Assembly (NCBI RefSeq): GCF_029910235.1 | Contig: NZ_CP112874.1 | Location: 3,472,001-3,536,000 of the forward strand | Source: Pseudanabaena galeata CCNP1313 | GTDB taxonomy: Bacteria; Cyanobacteriota; Cyanobacteriia; Pseudanabaenales; Pseudanabaenaceae | DNA length: 64,000 nt | Direction of reading: 5' to 3' | Shown here: one piece after another, positions 23,960-33,512 of the stretch | Layout of the letters: the number at the start of each line of letters is the position of its first letter | Numbering within the stretch: the stretch's first letter is position 1 | The notes under the pieces: model-generated | What the model saw: only the letters and a program-made list of their open reading frames with translations | Told to the model about the DNA's origin: nothing | Database searches by the model: none | Position numbers and translations under genes: made by a program

Positions 23960-24424
23960 TTATTCCTCACTGGTAGCTAGACTGTAATTTGTACCAGTAA
24001 AGTCAGCACCGTTCACGTTGGCATTTTTGAAGATGGCATTGTTAATATTTGCTCTGCGTAAGTTCGCATGGATTAACACAGCGTTAGTAAAATTAGCACC
24101 CTTTAAATTGGTGTCATCGAGAATAGCATTGGTCAAAAAAGCTTTGGTGAGATTTGCTGTTTCTAGCTTTGCACCTGTAAGATCAGCACCCTCCAAATTA
24201 GCATTGGTGAGATTAGCCCCACTTAAGTTTGCTCCCATGAGAGATGCGCCGATTAAGTGCGATTGGCTCAAATCAGTACCTGCAAGATTTGCGTTAGTTA
24301 AATCGCAACCTGCACATTGTTTGGTTTGCAGTAGTTGTTGAACTTGGACAGGATCAAAAGCCTCTAAAGGCATAGCCCACCCAATTCCAATCACAGCCAA
24401 AATTGCAAATAATTTAGTTTTCAT
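23960..24424 (-). CDS. Secreted pentapeptide-repeat protein
   Basis: A 154-residue protein with a signal peptide (about 1-22, KTKLFAILAVIGIGWAMPLE). A short CAGCDLTNANL start is followed by about 20 tandem A(D/N)LXX repeats (NLAGTDLSQSHLIGASLMGA and on), which form a right-handed beta-helix. The two Cys in QCAGCDL are typical of this cyanobacterial subgroup. Function is unknown; the location would be thylakoid lumen or periplasm. Confidence 0.85.
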   Translation of the reverse strand: MKTKLFAILAVIGIGWAMPLEAFDPVQVQQLLQTKQCAGCDLTNANLAGTDLSQSHLIGASLMGANLSGANLTNANLEGADLTGAKLETANLTKAFLTNAILDDTNLKGANFTNAVLIHANLRRANINNAIFKNANVNGADFTGTNYSLATSEE

Positions 24425-24604
24425 TTTGCCCTCCTCATATAAAAGGAATGCGATACATCTATTATCGCTGCAATTACTTTCAGATTCGTTCTATGGGTTT
24501 TGTCGTCACTATTCTTTACCTCAAAAAGCAGAATTAGTAACAAACAATAAACCAAATCCAGATTGCCGCACGGCACTCTGGGTTTTAAGTTTACTTATGC
24601 TTAA

Positions 24605-24757
24605 TTAACGTGAGTTCGGGATAAGCTACAAAATTTTAAAAGCCAAAACAGTAAAAGCCTCGCGAAGCGAGGCTTTTACTGTTTTGGCTCCTAGAGAGGG
24701 TTCGCAGCGCGAACCCTCTCTAGGAGCTAGTTTGAAATTAACCCGAACTGAGGTTAA
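24605..24757. repeat. Composite palindrome family A, copy A4 (different inner hairpins)
   Basis: Outer arms TTAACGTGAGTTCGGG (24605-24620) and CCCGAACTGAGGTTAA (24742-24757) match the ends of A1 and A2. The two inner hairpins are unrelated to theirs: 24641-24689 (AGCCAAAACAG...CTCGC-GAA) with 23-bp arms and about 24687-24727 (core GGTTCGC-AGC-GCGAACC). This fills the 404-bp gap before miaA together with the next hairpin. Confidence 0.8.
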
Positions 24758-24765
24758 TTACGTTA

Positions 24766-24808
24766 ATACGAATTCTCAAAATGGTGTAGCCATTTTGAGA
24801 ATTCGTAT
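24766..24808. repeat. Perfect hairpin with 19-bp arms upstream of miaA
   Basis: ATACGAATTCTCAAAATGG and its inverse, with loop TGTAG. It sits 20 bp before the miaA start, where it could affect leader RNA folding. Confidence 0.7.
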
Positions 24809-24828
24809 AAAAATATTATGCTGAACCA

Positions 24829-25743
24829 ATGATGGAATCGATAAAACAATCTGTTGGTTTAATTGTAATTTTGGGAGCAACAGCGACTGGTAAGACTAGT
24901 CTAGCGATCGCACTCGCCAAGCACCTAAACGCGCCAATTCTAAGTGCGGATTCGCGCCAAGTTTACCGTCATTTTGATATCGGTACGGCAAAACCAAATA
25001 TCGAAGAACGTCAAGGCGTACCCCATTACTTGATTGATATTATCGAACCCGACCAAACTTTGACATTGGCAGATTATCAAGATCAGGCGCAAACTTTAAT
25101 AGCAAAGTTTCATGCTGAGGGAATTACGCCGATTTTAGTCGGTGGCTCAGGCTTGTATATTAAGGCAATTACCGCAGGGCTAAAAATTCCTAGAGTAGCG
25201 CCTCAGCCTGAACTGCGATCGCAGTTTGAGGAACTTGGACAAAATTACTGCTATCAAGTTCTAAAGCAGGTTGATCCTATGGGAGCTACCAAAATCCATG
25301 CCAACGATCAAATTAGAACTTGGCGATCGCTAGAGGTTTTTTATGTAACAGGTCATCCCCTCTCAGAGCAACAATATGAGCAACCACCCAGTTATCCAAT
25401 TGTGCAGATTGGTTTAGATTGTCAAGATCTCGATGCTTATCGCAAGTTAGTCAGCGATCGCACTGAACAGATGTTCCTAAATGGTTGGTTAGATGAAATT
25501 CGTGATTTGCAAAAGCTTTATGGAAAGGATTTACCGCTTTTAAAAACTTTGGGCTATGGTGAGATGTCTGACTATTTAGACAATAAAACCGATCTAGAAA
25601 CTGCCAAGTTATTAACCGTGACCCATACTTGCCAATTTGCTAAACGTCAACGCACATGGTTTCGCGGTTCGGGTAATGGGAATTTACCAATTCATTGGTT
25701 GCGATCGGGAAGTACTTGGGAAGATGCGATCGCACAGTTATAA
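24829..25743 (+). CDS. miaA: tRNA dimethylallyltransferase
   Basis: A 304-residue MiaA. It has the P-loop LGATATGKTSLAIALA (about 16-23), the substrate motif SADSRQVYRHFDIGTAKPNI, IDIIEPDQTLTLADYQDQA, VGGSGLYIKAI and the C-terminal FAKRQRTWFRG. The enzyme adds dimethylallyl to A37 of tRNAs that read UNN codons. The start is ATG 24829 (a second ATG follows directly). It converges with pilC; one palindrome terminates both. Confidence 0.95.
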   Translation: MMESIKQSVGLIVILGATATGKTSLAIALAKHLNAPILSADSRQVYRHFDIGTAKPNIEERQGVPHYLIDIIEPDQTLTLADYQDQAQTLIAKFHAEGITPILVGGSGLYIKAITAGLKIPRVAPQPELRSQFEELGQNYCYQVLKQVDPMGATKIHANDQIRTWRSLEVFYVTGHPLSEQQYEQPPSYPIVQIGLDCQDLDAYRKLVSDRTEQMFLNGWLDEIRDLQKLYGKDLPLLKTLGYGEMSDYLDNKTDLETAKLLTVTHTCQFAKRQRTWFRGSGNGNLPIHWLRSGSTWEDAIAQL

Positions 25744-25773
25744 AAAAAGCCCTGCGTAGCAGGGCTTTTTTTA
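25741..25773. terminator. Bidirectional terminator between miaA and pilC
   Basis: A perfect palindrome: TAAAAAAAGCCCTGC-GTA-inverse. It includes the miaA stop and abuts the pilC stop; A and T runs flank the GC stem on both sides. Confidence 0.9.
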
Positions 25774-26982
25774 TTATTTGATTTTGTCCATAATCGAGAA
25801 AATCGGTAAGTACATCCCGACAATAATCGAACCGACCATTCCACCTAAGACAACGATCATCAATGGTTCCATTAAACTTGTGAGAGCCTTGACCGCTTCT
25901 TCAACTTCATTCTCATAAAAGTCAGCGACCTTCATAAGCATCTTGTCGATTTCACCAGTTTCTTCGCCAATACTGACCATTTGCAAAGCCATTACAGGGA
26001 ATACTTCCGTTTTTTCCATCGCAGGTGCAATTTGACCACCTTCTCTCACGGCATTTCTTGCTGAGTCGATCGCATTAGAAATCACCAAATTACCTGCGGT
26101 TTCTGCCGTAATTTCCAGTGAAGCCAAAATTGGTACGCCTGCACGAGAGAGTGAGCCAAAAGTCCGCGCAAATCGAGCTACGGCTGTCTTCACTACAAGA
26201 TCGCCAAACAAAGGCAACTTCAAGAAAACACCATCAAGGTAAAGTTTGCCAGCAGGAGTAGCATAAACACGGTTGTAAACAAAACTAAGAGCAAAGATAG
26301 TAATGGGAATAATCGCTACCGATGGACTCTTTAAAAAGTTACTGATATTTACCAATATTTGTGTAAATGCGGGTAATTCACCACCTAAGCTCTTGAATAC
26401 GCCATCAAATACGGGAATGATGAAAATACACATCGCTAAGAAGATTAAAACAGCGATCGATGTAACCACAATTGGATAGGTCATCGCTGATTTGATTTGG
26501 TTATTTAAGCGGGCCGAATCTTCCAGTAATGTGGCTAGACGAGCTAAAACATCATCTAGCACACCACCAGTTTCACCAGCTTGCACCATCGCACAATACA
26601 ACTTGTCGAATACCTTCGGGTGCTTACGCAGTGCGTCCGAGAAGTTAGTACCTTGCTGCACATCGTCCAGAACTTCGGTTAGGGCAATTTTGAGTCTAGG
26701 GTTGGCACATTGATCGCACATTACCCCTAAACCACGCACCATTGATACACCAGCATTAACCAAGGTTGCTAATTGTCGGGAGAACAAAGCTAAGTCCTTG
26801 ACGGTCACTTTTTTCATCGTGAAGCCAGCGAAATCAAAGCCACCTTTCACTTCTTTGATATCTTGAACAACAAAGCCTTTTTGCTTCCAAGTTTCACGGG
26901 CTTCTTTGACTGTTACAGCAACCATTGTCTGCTGTACCGATCTGCCTTGGGAGTCCTTGAGTGTTCCCTTAAACTTTGCCAT
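25774..26982 (-). CDS. pilC: Type IV pilus inner-membrane platform protein PilC
   Basis: A 402-residue T2SSF/PilC protein. It has two GspF-type repeats: VKDLALFSRQLATLVNAGVS...MCDQCANPRL, and AVARFARTFGSLSRAGVPIL...EKTEVFPVMALQMVSIGEETG. Three membrane segments lie near 170-200, 220-240 and 375-395. PilC forms the platform turned by the PilB and PilT motors. It follows pilT by 44 bp in the order pilB-pilT-pilC, the usual cyanobacterial layout. Confidence 0.95.
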   Translation of the reverse strand: MAKFKGTLKDSQGRSVQQTMVAVTVKEARETWKQKGFVVQDIKEVKGGFDFAGFTMKKVTVKDLALFSRQLATLVNAGVSMVRGLGVMCDQCANPRLKIALTEVLDDVQQGTNFSDALRKHPKVFDKLYCAMVQAGETGGVLDDVLARLATLLEDSARLNNQIKSAMTYPIVVTSIAVLIFLAMCIFIIPVFDGVFKSLGGELPAFTQILVNISNFLKSPSVAIIPITIFALSFVYNRVYATPAGKLYLDGVFLKLPLFGDLVVKTAVARFARTFGSLSRAGVPILASLEITAETAGNLVISNAIDSARNAVREGGQIAPAMEKTEVFPVMALQMVSIGEETGEIDKMLMKVADFYENEVEEAVKALTSLMEPLMIVVLGGMVGSIIVGMYLPIFSIMDKIK

Positions 26983-27026
26983 TATTGAACCTCATTTGAT
27001 AGGAATTATGGATTGAAAACTATGGG

Positions 27027-28187
27027 TTAACCGCTAATTGACCGCGATTTGATCATGTCTGGCGATCGCAAATCTCCAGTTGCTTTTCGCTTCATTACAG
27101 GAGCAGGATTTGGTCCAACTACACGCAATAATTCTTCAGGACGCGAAGTCTTCGACATTGCTGCTTCAAAGGTAATGTCGCCATCCATATATAACTTTGC
27201 CAACACCGATTCAAGAGTTTGCATTGATTCTTTACCACCTGTTTGGATAAAGCCATACATTTGTGCAGTTTTACCTTCACGGATGAGGTTGGAGATCGCA
27301 GGTGTGACCACCATAATTTCCTGAGCCATCACGCGCCCAAACTGCCCTGGTTGTGGATTATGTCGCTGGACAAGGGTTTGGCTCAATACAGCCACAAGGG
27401 AGTTAGAAAGCTGTACGCGAATTTGTCCCTGTTGCTCAGGTGGGAATACATCCACCATGCGATCTACCGTCTGCGAAGCAGAACTGGTATGTAATGTCCC
27501 AAATACAAGATGTCCTGTTTCGGCGGCGGATACGGCTAACTGAATCGTTTCTAAATCACGCATTTCACCCACGAGAATTACATCTGGATCTTCCCGCAGC
27601 GCCGCTTTTAATGCATTTGCAAAGGTTTTAGTGTCTTCCCCGACTTGACGCTGGTGGATCACACTTTTGACGGATTCATAGACAAATTCAATCGGATCTT
27701 CAACCGTGAGAATATGTTCGGCACGAGTTTTATTGATCGTTTGGATCATTGCGGCTAAGGTCGTGGTTTTACCTGAACCCGTGGGGCCTGTAACTAGCAC
27801 TAGTCCACGCGGCTTTTCACTGAGTTCACGAACAATGGGCGGCAAGTTGAGATCGTCCATATCAGGAATCTTAGAAGAAAGCGCCCGTAGACAAGCAGCA
27901 TAGGTTCCCCGATCTTTATAAACATTCACCCGAAATCTTGCAAGTCCCTTAACCCCATAGGAGCAGTCTAACTCCCAGTTTTGTTCAAGGGCTTTACGCT
28001 GATTGTTATTCAGCATCGCAAAAATCAATCGCTGAGTTTCTTCTGGGGTAAGTGGATCGCGATCGGTACGGGTGAGGTGACCATTAATACGGATGTAAGG
28101 GGGAAGTCCTGCGGAAATGTGGAGGTCAGAACCTTTGCGTTCTACCACCTCTTCCATCAAGTCTTCAATGATGTAGTCCATTACCAT
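27027..28187 (-). CDS. pilT: Pilus retraction ATPase PilT
   Basis: A 386-residue PilT. The N-terminal PAS-like domain (KGSDLHISAGLPPYIRINGH) is followed by the ATPase core: Walker A GPTGSGKTTTLAAM, the Asp box, EDPIEFVYE, Walker B VILVGEMRDLETI and HLVFGTLHT. IREGKTAQMYGFIQTG is the PilT-specific region. It powers depolymerisation of the pilus in twitching and phototaxis and is needed for DNA uptake. The first codons are GTG? no: ATG GTA ATG, so the start could be either Met. Confidence 0.95.
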   Translation of the reverse strand: MVMDYIIEDLMEEVVERKGSDLHISAGLPPYIRINGHLTRTDRDPLTPEETQRLIFAMLNNNQRKALEQNWELDCSYGVKGLARFRVNVYKDRGTYAACLRALSSKIPDMDDLNLPPIVRELSEKPRGLVLVTGPTGSGKTTTLAAMIQTINKTRAEHILTVEDPIEFVYESVKSVIHQRQVGEDTKTFANALKAALREDPDVILVGEMRDLETIQLAVSAAETGHLVFGTLHTSSASQTVDRMVDVFPPEQQGQIRVQLSNSLVAVLSQTLVQRHNPQPGQFGRVMAQEIMVVTPAISNLIREGKTAQMYGFIQTGGKESMQTLESVLAKLYMDGDITFEAAMSKTSRPEELLRVVGPNPAPVMKRKATGDLRSPDMIKSRSISG

Positions 28188-28245
28188 AGCGGGCTATTCT
28201 CCTGATCTAATCTTAATTAAGTGCATGATTCCCTATATAGCCGAT

Positions 28246-28270
28246 AAAAACTGCGCTTCGCGCAGTTTTT
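28246..28270 (-). terminator. Hairpin between pilB and pilT
   Basis: AAAAACTGCG-CTTCG-CGCAGTTTTT lies 3 bp after the pilB stop, with a T-run in the minus direction. It could attenuate read-through into pilT. Confidence 0.75.
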
Positions 28271-28273
28271 ATT

Positions 28274-30286
28274 TTAGAAAGTTCGAGGCGTTGTACAGTA
28301 CGGGCATTCAACTGTTTCGGGTGTGAGCATAGCATCACAGTTGTCACATTCCAGCCCTTTACCGCGTCGGGCGCGTTCTTCTGCTTCACGTCCTTTGTCT
28401 GTATATACGACTCGCAGCACTTCGTCTAGAGTCGTTGCTCCATTTCGCACCAAGTCAAAAGCATATGCCATCAGAGTCTTCATGCCCTCTTGGACAGCAA
28501 TTTCTTTAATTACTTCGGTTGTTGCGCCTTTGTTGATGGCACTTTGCAAGCGTTCGGTCATTTTCATGATCTCATAGACACCTGCTCGACCTTTATACCC
28601 AGACCCACTACATTTTGGACATACTCGTTGTCCAGGTAGCATGGCTTCGCGGTTAACGATGTTGGCTCGATAGAAGGTTTTTTCGAGATCGCTGCTGGGT
28701 AAACCGAAGCGATCGAGTTCTTCTTGGCTAGGGTTATAGGGGATGCGGCAGTTGTCACAGATTCGGCGAAGGAGACGTTGGGCAAGAACACCAATGATCG
28801 CGGTACTTGCCATAAATGGCTCTACGCCCATTTCTTCCAGACGAGCAATACTGCTAGGCGCGTCGTTGGTGTGTAATGTCGTGAGAACTAAGTGCCCTGT
28901 TAGCGCAGCTTCGATCGCTGTTTTTGCTGTTTCTGCATCTCTGGTTTCACCAACAAGGATTACGTCAGGATCTTGTCGTAAGAAGGCACGGAGAATGCTC
29001 GCAAATGTCATTCCCTTTTCACGCAGCACTTGGCACTGGGTCAGACCAGGTAAGTTATATTCAACAGGATCTTCAGCAGTACTGATGTTGATACCAGGAT
29101 CATTACATTCAGCAAGGGTCGAGTATAGGGTGGTAGTCTTGCCTGAACCTGTGGGACCTGTAACCAAGATCAATCCATAGGGACGTTTGGCAAAGCTTTG
29201 CATCAGTTCTAAGCTTTCGGGATCGCTAATCAGTTTATTAAGTCCAAGTTGCGTATTGGAGTTATCCAGAATCCGCAAAACTACTTTTTCCCCATTTTGA
29301 GTGGGACAGGTATTGACGCGGAAATCCACCCGCCGACCTTGGAAGTTGCGCTTCAGTTTGCCATCTTGAGGAACGCGCTTTTCAGCAATATTCAGGTTGG
29401 AGATAATCTTAAAGCGCGAGATAACAGCATTGACGATGTTACGTGGTAAGCGCTTGCCTTCACTCAGGAAGAAGTATTCGCGCAGTACTCCATCTTTACG
29501 AAGACGGATGCAAAGGTCTTTTTCTTGTGGTTCGATGTGGATATCTGAACATCCTTCTTTGAGCGCTTTAACGAGAATTTTATCGACGAGACTGATGATT
29601 GGAGCGGAATTTTCGCCGCCCACCATGAGTTCATCGCCATCATCTGCCCCAGTGATATCTTCACTAAAAACATCATCTTTGATTTGAAGATCTTCGTCGC
29701 TGATTGCTCCTTCAGCCTTAGCACTCTTGTTAACTTGAAATTGGACAATATTGTCAAAGGTGCGATGAAAATCTTCACGGGAGATCACGCGCCGAACGAT
29801 TGTGATGTTTTTAAGTAGGCGAGCAATCTCATTTTGGACTTTGTAGCTGTCGGGAGAGACTACAGCGATCGTAATGCTATTTTCAGTCTTAACTAGCGGC
29901 AATACTTCGCAGTCCCGACAAGTGGAAATTGGAATAATGTTGGAGTCAAGTAAGGTGCTGAGAGTAGGAATGTCAAACTTGTCAATTTCGACATCGGGAT
30001 CGATCGGTTCTAGCCCGTAAAGAACCCGCAGTTCAAAAAGTTGTTGGCGCTTGTAATAGCGGGTAATGTCTGGAGCTAGTTGCTGCCCCAGAATTTGCTC
30101 TAGGACGCTGAGGAATGGAACATTTTGTTCTTGGCTATCTTTGACAGCGCGATCGAACTGGTCTGAGGTGGCATGTCCTGCTTGAATCAGTTTGCTCTCG
30201 AAGGGAGTTCGACCTCCCCGTTTTGCCAGAGCTTTAGTTTTGTTTCTGCTTGCGGCAGTGGTTGGCGCTTGATCTGATGTATTCAT
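28274..30286 (-). CDS. pilB: Pilus extension ATPase PilB
   Basis: A 670-residue GspE/PilB ATPase. An MshEN-like N-terminal domain (about 30-200) precedes SDIHIEPQEKDLCIRLRKDG, Walker A GPTGSGKTTTLYSTL, ISTAEDPVEYNLPG, Walker B VILVGETRDAETA and HTNDAPSSIARL. The internal zinc finger has CDNC and CPKC. A second C-x2-C pair (CDNCDAMLTPETVECPYC) ends the protein as an extra zinc ribbon. It drives pilus assembly and natural competence. It is first in the pilBTC group. Confidence 0.95.
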   Translation of the reverse strand: MNTSDQAPTTAASRNKTKALAKRGGRTPFESKLIQAGHATSDQFDRAVKDSQEQNVPFLSVLEQILGQQLAPDITRYYKRQQLFELRVLYGLEPIDPDVEIDKFDIPTLSTLLDSNIIPISTCRDCEVLPLVKTENSITIAVVSPDSYKVQNEIARLLKNITIVRRVISREDFHRTFDNIVQFQVNKSAKAEGAISDEDLQIKDDVFSEDITGADDGDELMVGGENSAPIISLVDKILVKALKEGCSDIHIEPQEKDLCIRLRKDGVLREYFFLSEGKRLPRNIVNAVISRFKIISNLNIAEKRVPQDGKLKRNFQGRRVDFRVNTCPTQNGEKVVLRILDNSNTQLGLNKLISDPESLELMQSFAKRPYGLILVTGPTGSGKTTTLYSTLAECNDPGINISTAEDPVEYNLPGLTQCQVLREKGMTFASILRAFLRQDPDVILVGETRDAETAKTAIEAALTGHLVLTTLHTNDAPSSIARLEEMGVEPFMASTAIIGVLAQRLLRRICDNCRIPYNPSQEELDRFGLPSSDLEKTFYRANIVNREAMLPGQRVCPKCSGSGYKGRAGVYEIMKMTERLQSAINKGATTEVIKEIAVQEGMKTLMAYAFDLVRNGATTLDEVLRVVYTDKGREAEERARRGKGLECDNCDAMLTPETVECPYCTTPRTF

Positions 30287-30498
30287 AGCCCAAGATTTCC
30301 TAAGAGTTCATTACCCAAGTGAGATTAGATTTTACGATCGCCAAGTAATATGAGGTGCGTTCGCAAAGCCATGTAAGGCGATCATAGCTGTTTGCATAAC
30401 TATATTGGGCAAAAATAGCACAAGTGTTTCATAGTTTTACAAAATAAGCTAAAAATTTGGGCGATCGCCCATAGCCATGTAAGTTTTGCTTTGGGTCA

Positions 30499-30539
30499 AA
30501 AAGATGAGTGGCGGCGCTTCGCGCCGCCACTCATCTTTT
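30499..30539. terminator. Perfect hairpin, GCGC-core family, after the DUF1574 gene
   Basis: AAAAGATGAGTGGCGGCGC-TTC-inverse with 19-bp arms. It lies 20 bp after the DUF1574 stop. The rest of the 30287-30559 gap shows a HIP1 site and nothing else I can name. Confidence 0.75.
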
Positions 30540-30559
30540 GGGTTTTATAGCGCTTTGCG

Positions 30560-32659
30560 CTATTTCCCGTTCTTAGGGAGGACTTGCCATCGGACTTTGG
30601 GGTTTTGAGCAAGCAGTTGAGAGATGGCGATCGCTCCTTTTTTGTTTAAGTGGCTGGGGTCTGAAAAAAGGTCGGATTGATTGATAATCGCTTGGGAAAG
30701 ATCGAGATAGGTAAAGCCTTCACGTAAGGCGAGTTCTTGCATTCGACCATTGAAAATAGCCTCATATTGAGTACGAATTTGATCGAGATAGGTGGCATGT
30801 AAGGGCATATTCACGACCAAAAGCTCAATATTATTGCGGCGACAAAAATCAACTACATTGGCAAAAGCCTCGAATTGGGAGCCATTGGTCTCAAAATTGC
30901 GATAGTCCAGATCGTAATCCCCTGGGACTTGGGGAAATTTTTGAAAATAGGTGTTGGGATCGAAGGTGACATCAAACGCAACAAAGCCTTTGGGGTCAAG
31001 GGCGGTAACGGTGCTGGGCATGGTCGCCGCAATCAGGGCTTCGCTATTACTGAGCATTTGCGTATTGCGATCAAATTTCTGGACTAACGAAGTCCGAATT
31101 TCTTGCCGTTTGGAAAAGGTAGTAAACAGAAGGTCAAAGGATGTGGTGATCGGATTTGGTGATGTGGTAGCGATCGCATTTTGGTTAGCTATAGGCTCAA
31201 GATTCCGATTTTTATCTTTGAGAGTTTCCTGCAATTGCGTATAGCCAACCGAAGCCGTAATTTCCTCATAGGTAAGATCTTTGCGACTACTATTAAAAGC
31301 TCTCAATCCATCAGCCCAAATAATTAGACGCGGTAGTTGAGATGGTGAGAGTATTTGCGTAATTTGCAAGTTCACCACCTTAGCGGTTGCGCCATCAATA
31401 CCGAGATTAAAGACGCTGACATTTTTGTAGCCTTTGGTGATCAGCGTTTTTTCTAAGGTTTTTGGTTCGATGCCCCGTAAAGCCCGCGAACTACCCACAA
31501 TTAAAACTTCAGGCGATCGCTGTTTATTTGTTGTCTGCCAATCAAGAAGAGATAATTTCTCATTGAATAAAGCAATATTAAAATTAGGAGCAGGCTTATT
31601 GGTAAACCCTTTTTCGGGAGAAGTTTCGGGTTGATTTACTGACACATCAATTTTGGAGTCAGCAATGATCAGCTTGGTTGACTGATCGGGTTGAGCATAA
31701 TTACTCAGCGTCCGATCAACCACGATTGTTGTAGCAATACCGATCGCTAAGCTTGCCATACAAGCAGATAAAGAGAGCATTTTCGGTTCAGTCTGCCCTA
31801 GCCATTTCAATCCAAAAATGGCTTGTCCGACCGCAAGTATTTTCGTCCCTGAATATCCACTTAGTTTCTGCCAAGCATTAGCTTCCTCTACATCTTCACC
31901 AATAAACTCAATGCTTTGCTCTTGTTCATTTTCTATCGTTGATAGTTCGTCATCATTAGAGTTCTGTAGACCGATCGCTAGCAAGTCAATTTCAAACGAC
32001 CAACTCGGTTTTTTCTCACCGATGACGCGGCTGGATACTGTCACTGATTGAAAATATTCCGATGCACTCACGGTTCGCAAAGTATTTAACATAGGCAGTG
32101 CGATCTCTGCTTGCAAAATCGCACTGCGCGTCTCACATAGTAAATTGAGACAGTTATTTTGGAGCAGCAACTTCAGCTTAGTTTGAGCAAGTTTTGGGGC
32201 TAGTTGCGGATCTTGACGGAAGCTGGTCAGTAATGCGGCAATAATTTCAGCAGCGATGATTGCCGATGGGGCGATCGGCAAATCCAGTCCCAACGCCCAT
32301 GCATTGCCATGCAACTTCAGACGGTGGATTCCTTCGGCATATAAAACTGAACTTTCTAAATCCTGTGTGCTTGGGGCGATCGCCTCTAATATCTTAGTTG
32401 CACAGTTGACTTCTCGATCTTGACTATAGAGATATAAGCAATCCCCTTTTTGTTTGGTATGGGAAAGTTTGATTCCTGCTAATTCCTCCGTCAAAATGCT
32501 TGGTGAAGATTCCTGTATCAAAGTAGGCTTGATAGTAGGCGCACTCAATTGATGATTGGGCAAACGAGAGGGTTGATTCGCATCCGTACCTGCATCTGTA
32601 CTCGAATCTGGGCTTGGTGTTAGTAGTGGATTTGCATCTAAGGATGATGTTATTTCCAT
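30560..32659 (-). CDS. DUF1574/SGNH-like membrane protein
   Basis: A 699-residue protein. The first about 300 residues are soluble and unassigned. One membrane helix (about 300-320, LSLSACMASLAIGIATTIVV) comes next, then an SGNH-like hydrolase region: VLIVGSSRALRGIEP (block with the Ser), FNLGIDGATAKVVN, and near the end LFSDPSHLNKKGAIAISQLL (D-x2-H). This matches cyanobacterial DUF1574 proteins, probably extracytoplasmic acyl- or sugar-modifying enzymes. Substrate unknown. Confidence 0.75.
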   Translation of the reverse strand: MEITSSLDANPLLTPSPDSSTDAGTDANQPSRLPNHQLSAPTIKPTLIQESSPSILTEELAGIKLSHTKQKGDCLYLYSQDREVNCATKILEAIAPSTQDLESSVLYAEGIHRLKLHGNAWALGLDLPIAPSAIIAAEIIAALLTSFRQDPQLAPKLAQTKLKLLLQNNCLNLLCETRSAILQAEIALPMLNTLRTVSASEYFQSVTVSSRVIGEKKPSWSFEIDLLAIGLQNSNDDELSTIENEQEQSIEFIGEDVEEANAWQKLSGYSGTKILAVGQAIFGLKWLGQTEPKMLSLSACMASLAIGIATTIVVDRTLSNYAQPDQSTKLIIADSKIDVSVNQPETSPEKGFTNKPAPNFNIALFNEKLSLLDWQTTNKQRSPEVLIVGSSRALRGIEPKTLEKTLITKGYKNVSVFNLGIDGATAKVVNLQITQILSPSQLPRLIIWADGLRAFNSSRKDLTYEEITASVGYTQLQETLKDKNRNLEPIANQNAIATTSPNPITTSFDLLFTTFSKRQEIRTSLVQKFDRNTQMLSNSEALIAATMPSTVTALDPKGFVAFDVTFDPNTYFQKFPQVPGDYDLDYRNFETNGSQFEAFANVVDFCRRNNIELLVVNMPLHATYLDQIRTQYEAIFNGRMQELALREGFTYLDLSQAIINQSDLFSDPSHLNKKGAIAISQLLAQNPKVRWQVLPKNGK

Positions 32660-32768
32660 TGGCTATTTGAAGAGGTCAGCAGGATAAAAAATTTGCTACA
32701 AGGTTAGCACGGCGAATTCACAACCAGACAAAAAGTTGTTTTATAAGGCAACATACGGCTTATGTTGC

Positions 32769-33146
32769 CTATTCATCTAAATGCTCAGACACAGATCGAT
32801 AAAGTTCTAAGACATGATGATCGAGGAGTTGGTAATAGACTTTGCGCTTACTTTTACGATAACTAACTAGACGCATTGTGCGTAAAACTCGCAACTGATG
32901 AGATACCGCCGATTCACTCATGCCCACTACGACGGCAAGATCGTGAACGCAAAGCTCTTGCTTCGATAAAACTGAGAGAATCCGCAGACGATTAGGATCA
33001 CTCAACATTCCGAAAAATTCCGCCATGGTTTGTGCTTTCTCGGCTGGCAAAATCTCATTAACTAAATCCTGTAATGCTTCAGGGGCGATCGCATGGAGAT
33101 CGCAAGTCGGCAAGTGATCAAAAGAAAGTGCAGAAGAATTTAGCAT
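32769..33146 (-). CDS. smtB: Zinc-responsive ArsR/SmtB repressor
   Basis: A 125-residue ArsR-family winged HTH. Its recognition region is [20 protein letters not shown], then [13 protein letters not shown]. The alpha5 zinc site of SmtB (D-x-H...H-x2-E) is seen in [19 protein letters not shown]. Without zinc it should bind the operator in the gap and block smtA. It is divergent from a metallothionein gene, exactly as in Synechococcus smt. Confidence 0.93.
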   Translation of the reverse strand: MLNSSALSFDHLPTCDLHAIAPEALQDLVNEILPAEKAQTMAEFFGMLSDPNRLRILSVLSKQELCVHDLAVVVGMSESAVSHQLRVLRTMRLVSYRKSKRKVYYQLLDHHVLELYRSVSEHLDE

Positions 33147-33187
33147 CGTTACATTTTACAAAAAAGCGATCGCTTTTGTAATTCGCC

Positions 33188-33217
33188 TTGATATATGAAC
33201 GTATATTCATATATAAT
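33188..33217 (+). promoter_or_regulatory. smtA promoter overlapped by an SmtB operator
   Basis: The inverted repeat ATATATGAACGTATATTCAT (33191-33210, with flanking AT) matches the known SmtB site TGAACA-N-TATTCA. It lies between a -35-like TTGATA (33188-33193) and a -10 TATAAT (33212-33217), 18 bp apart. Repressor binding would cover the promoter. Confidence 0.85.
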
Positions 33218-33243
33218 AAATTCAATTGAATAGGATTAAACAT

Positions 33244-33411
33244 ATGACAACTCTCACAGAAACTAAATGCGCTTGCCCTAAATGTAGTTGCATGGTCTCC
33301 CTAGACACAGCGATCATGGCAAATGGCAAACCCTATTGCAGCAAAGCTTGTGCCGATGGACATCCTGAAGGATCGGCAGGATGTAAAAAGTCTGGTTGCG
33401 GTTGCGGTTAG
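33244..33411 (+). CDS. smtA: Bacterial metallothionein SmtA
   Basis: A 55-residue protein with nine Cys: CACPKCSC, then YCSKACADGHPEG and GCKKSGCGCG. The YCS-x2-CA-x-GH motif is the hallmark of cyanobacterial metallothionein. It binds zinc (and cadmium) in a cluster and buffers excess metal. I start at ATG 33244; an upstream in-frame ATG at 33226 would add six residues and lies closer to the promoter than expected. Regulated by SmtB through the operator upstream. Confidence 0.95.
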   Translation: MTTLTETKCACPKCSCMVSLDTAIMANGKPYCSKACADGHPEGSAGCKKSGCGCG

Positions 33412-33424
33412 ATTTTATTGACAG

Positions 33425-33455
33425 AGAAAACTGGGTGCAAAGCACCCAGTTTTCT
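33425..33455 (+). terminator. smtA terminator hairpin
   Basis: AGAAAACTGGGTGC-AAA-GCACCCAGTTTTCT, perfect 14-bp arms, 14 bp after the stop. Confidence 0.8.
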
Positions 33456-33512
33456 AAATAATGGCGGCACTTTGCGCCGCACCACTAATTCTTTCTTGGG
33501 AAGTGGGTATAT

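Noticed and set aside
24605-24757. Riboswitch or structured leader upstream of miaA
   Set aside because: The structure is explained by a dispersed palindrome family with the same ends at other, unrelated genes, and no aptamer-like core is seen.
28743-29180. 145-residue plus-strand ORF within pilB
   Set aside because: Shadow of the pilB frame; composition (Arg/Ser-rich) is typical of an antisense artefact.
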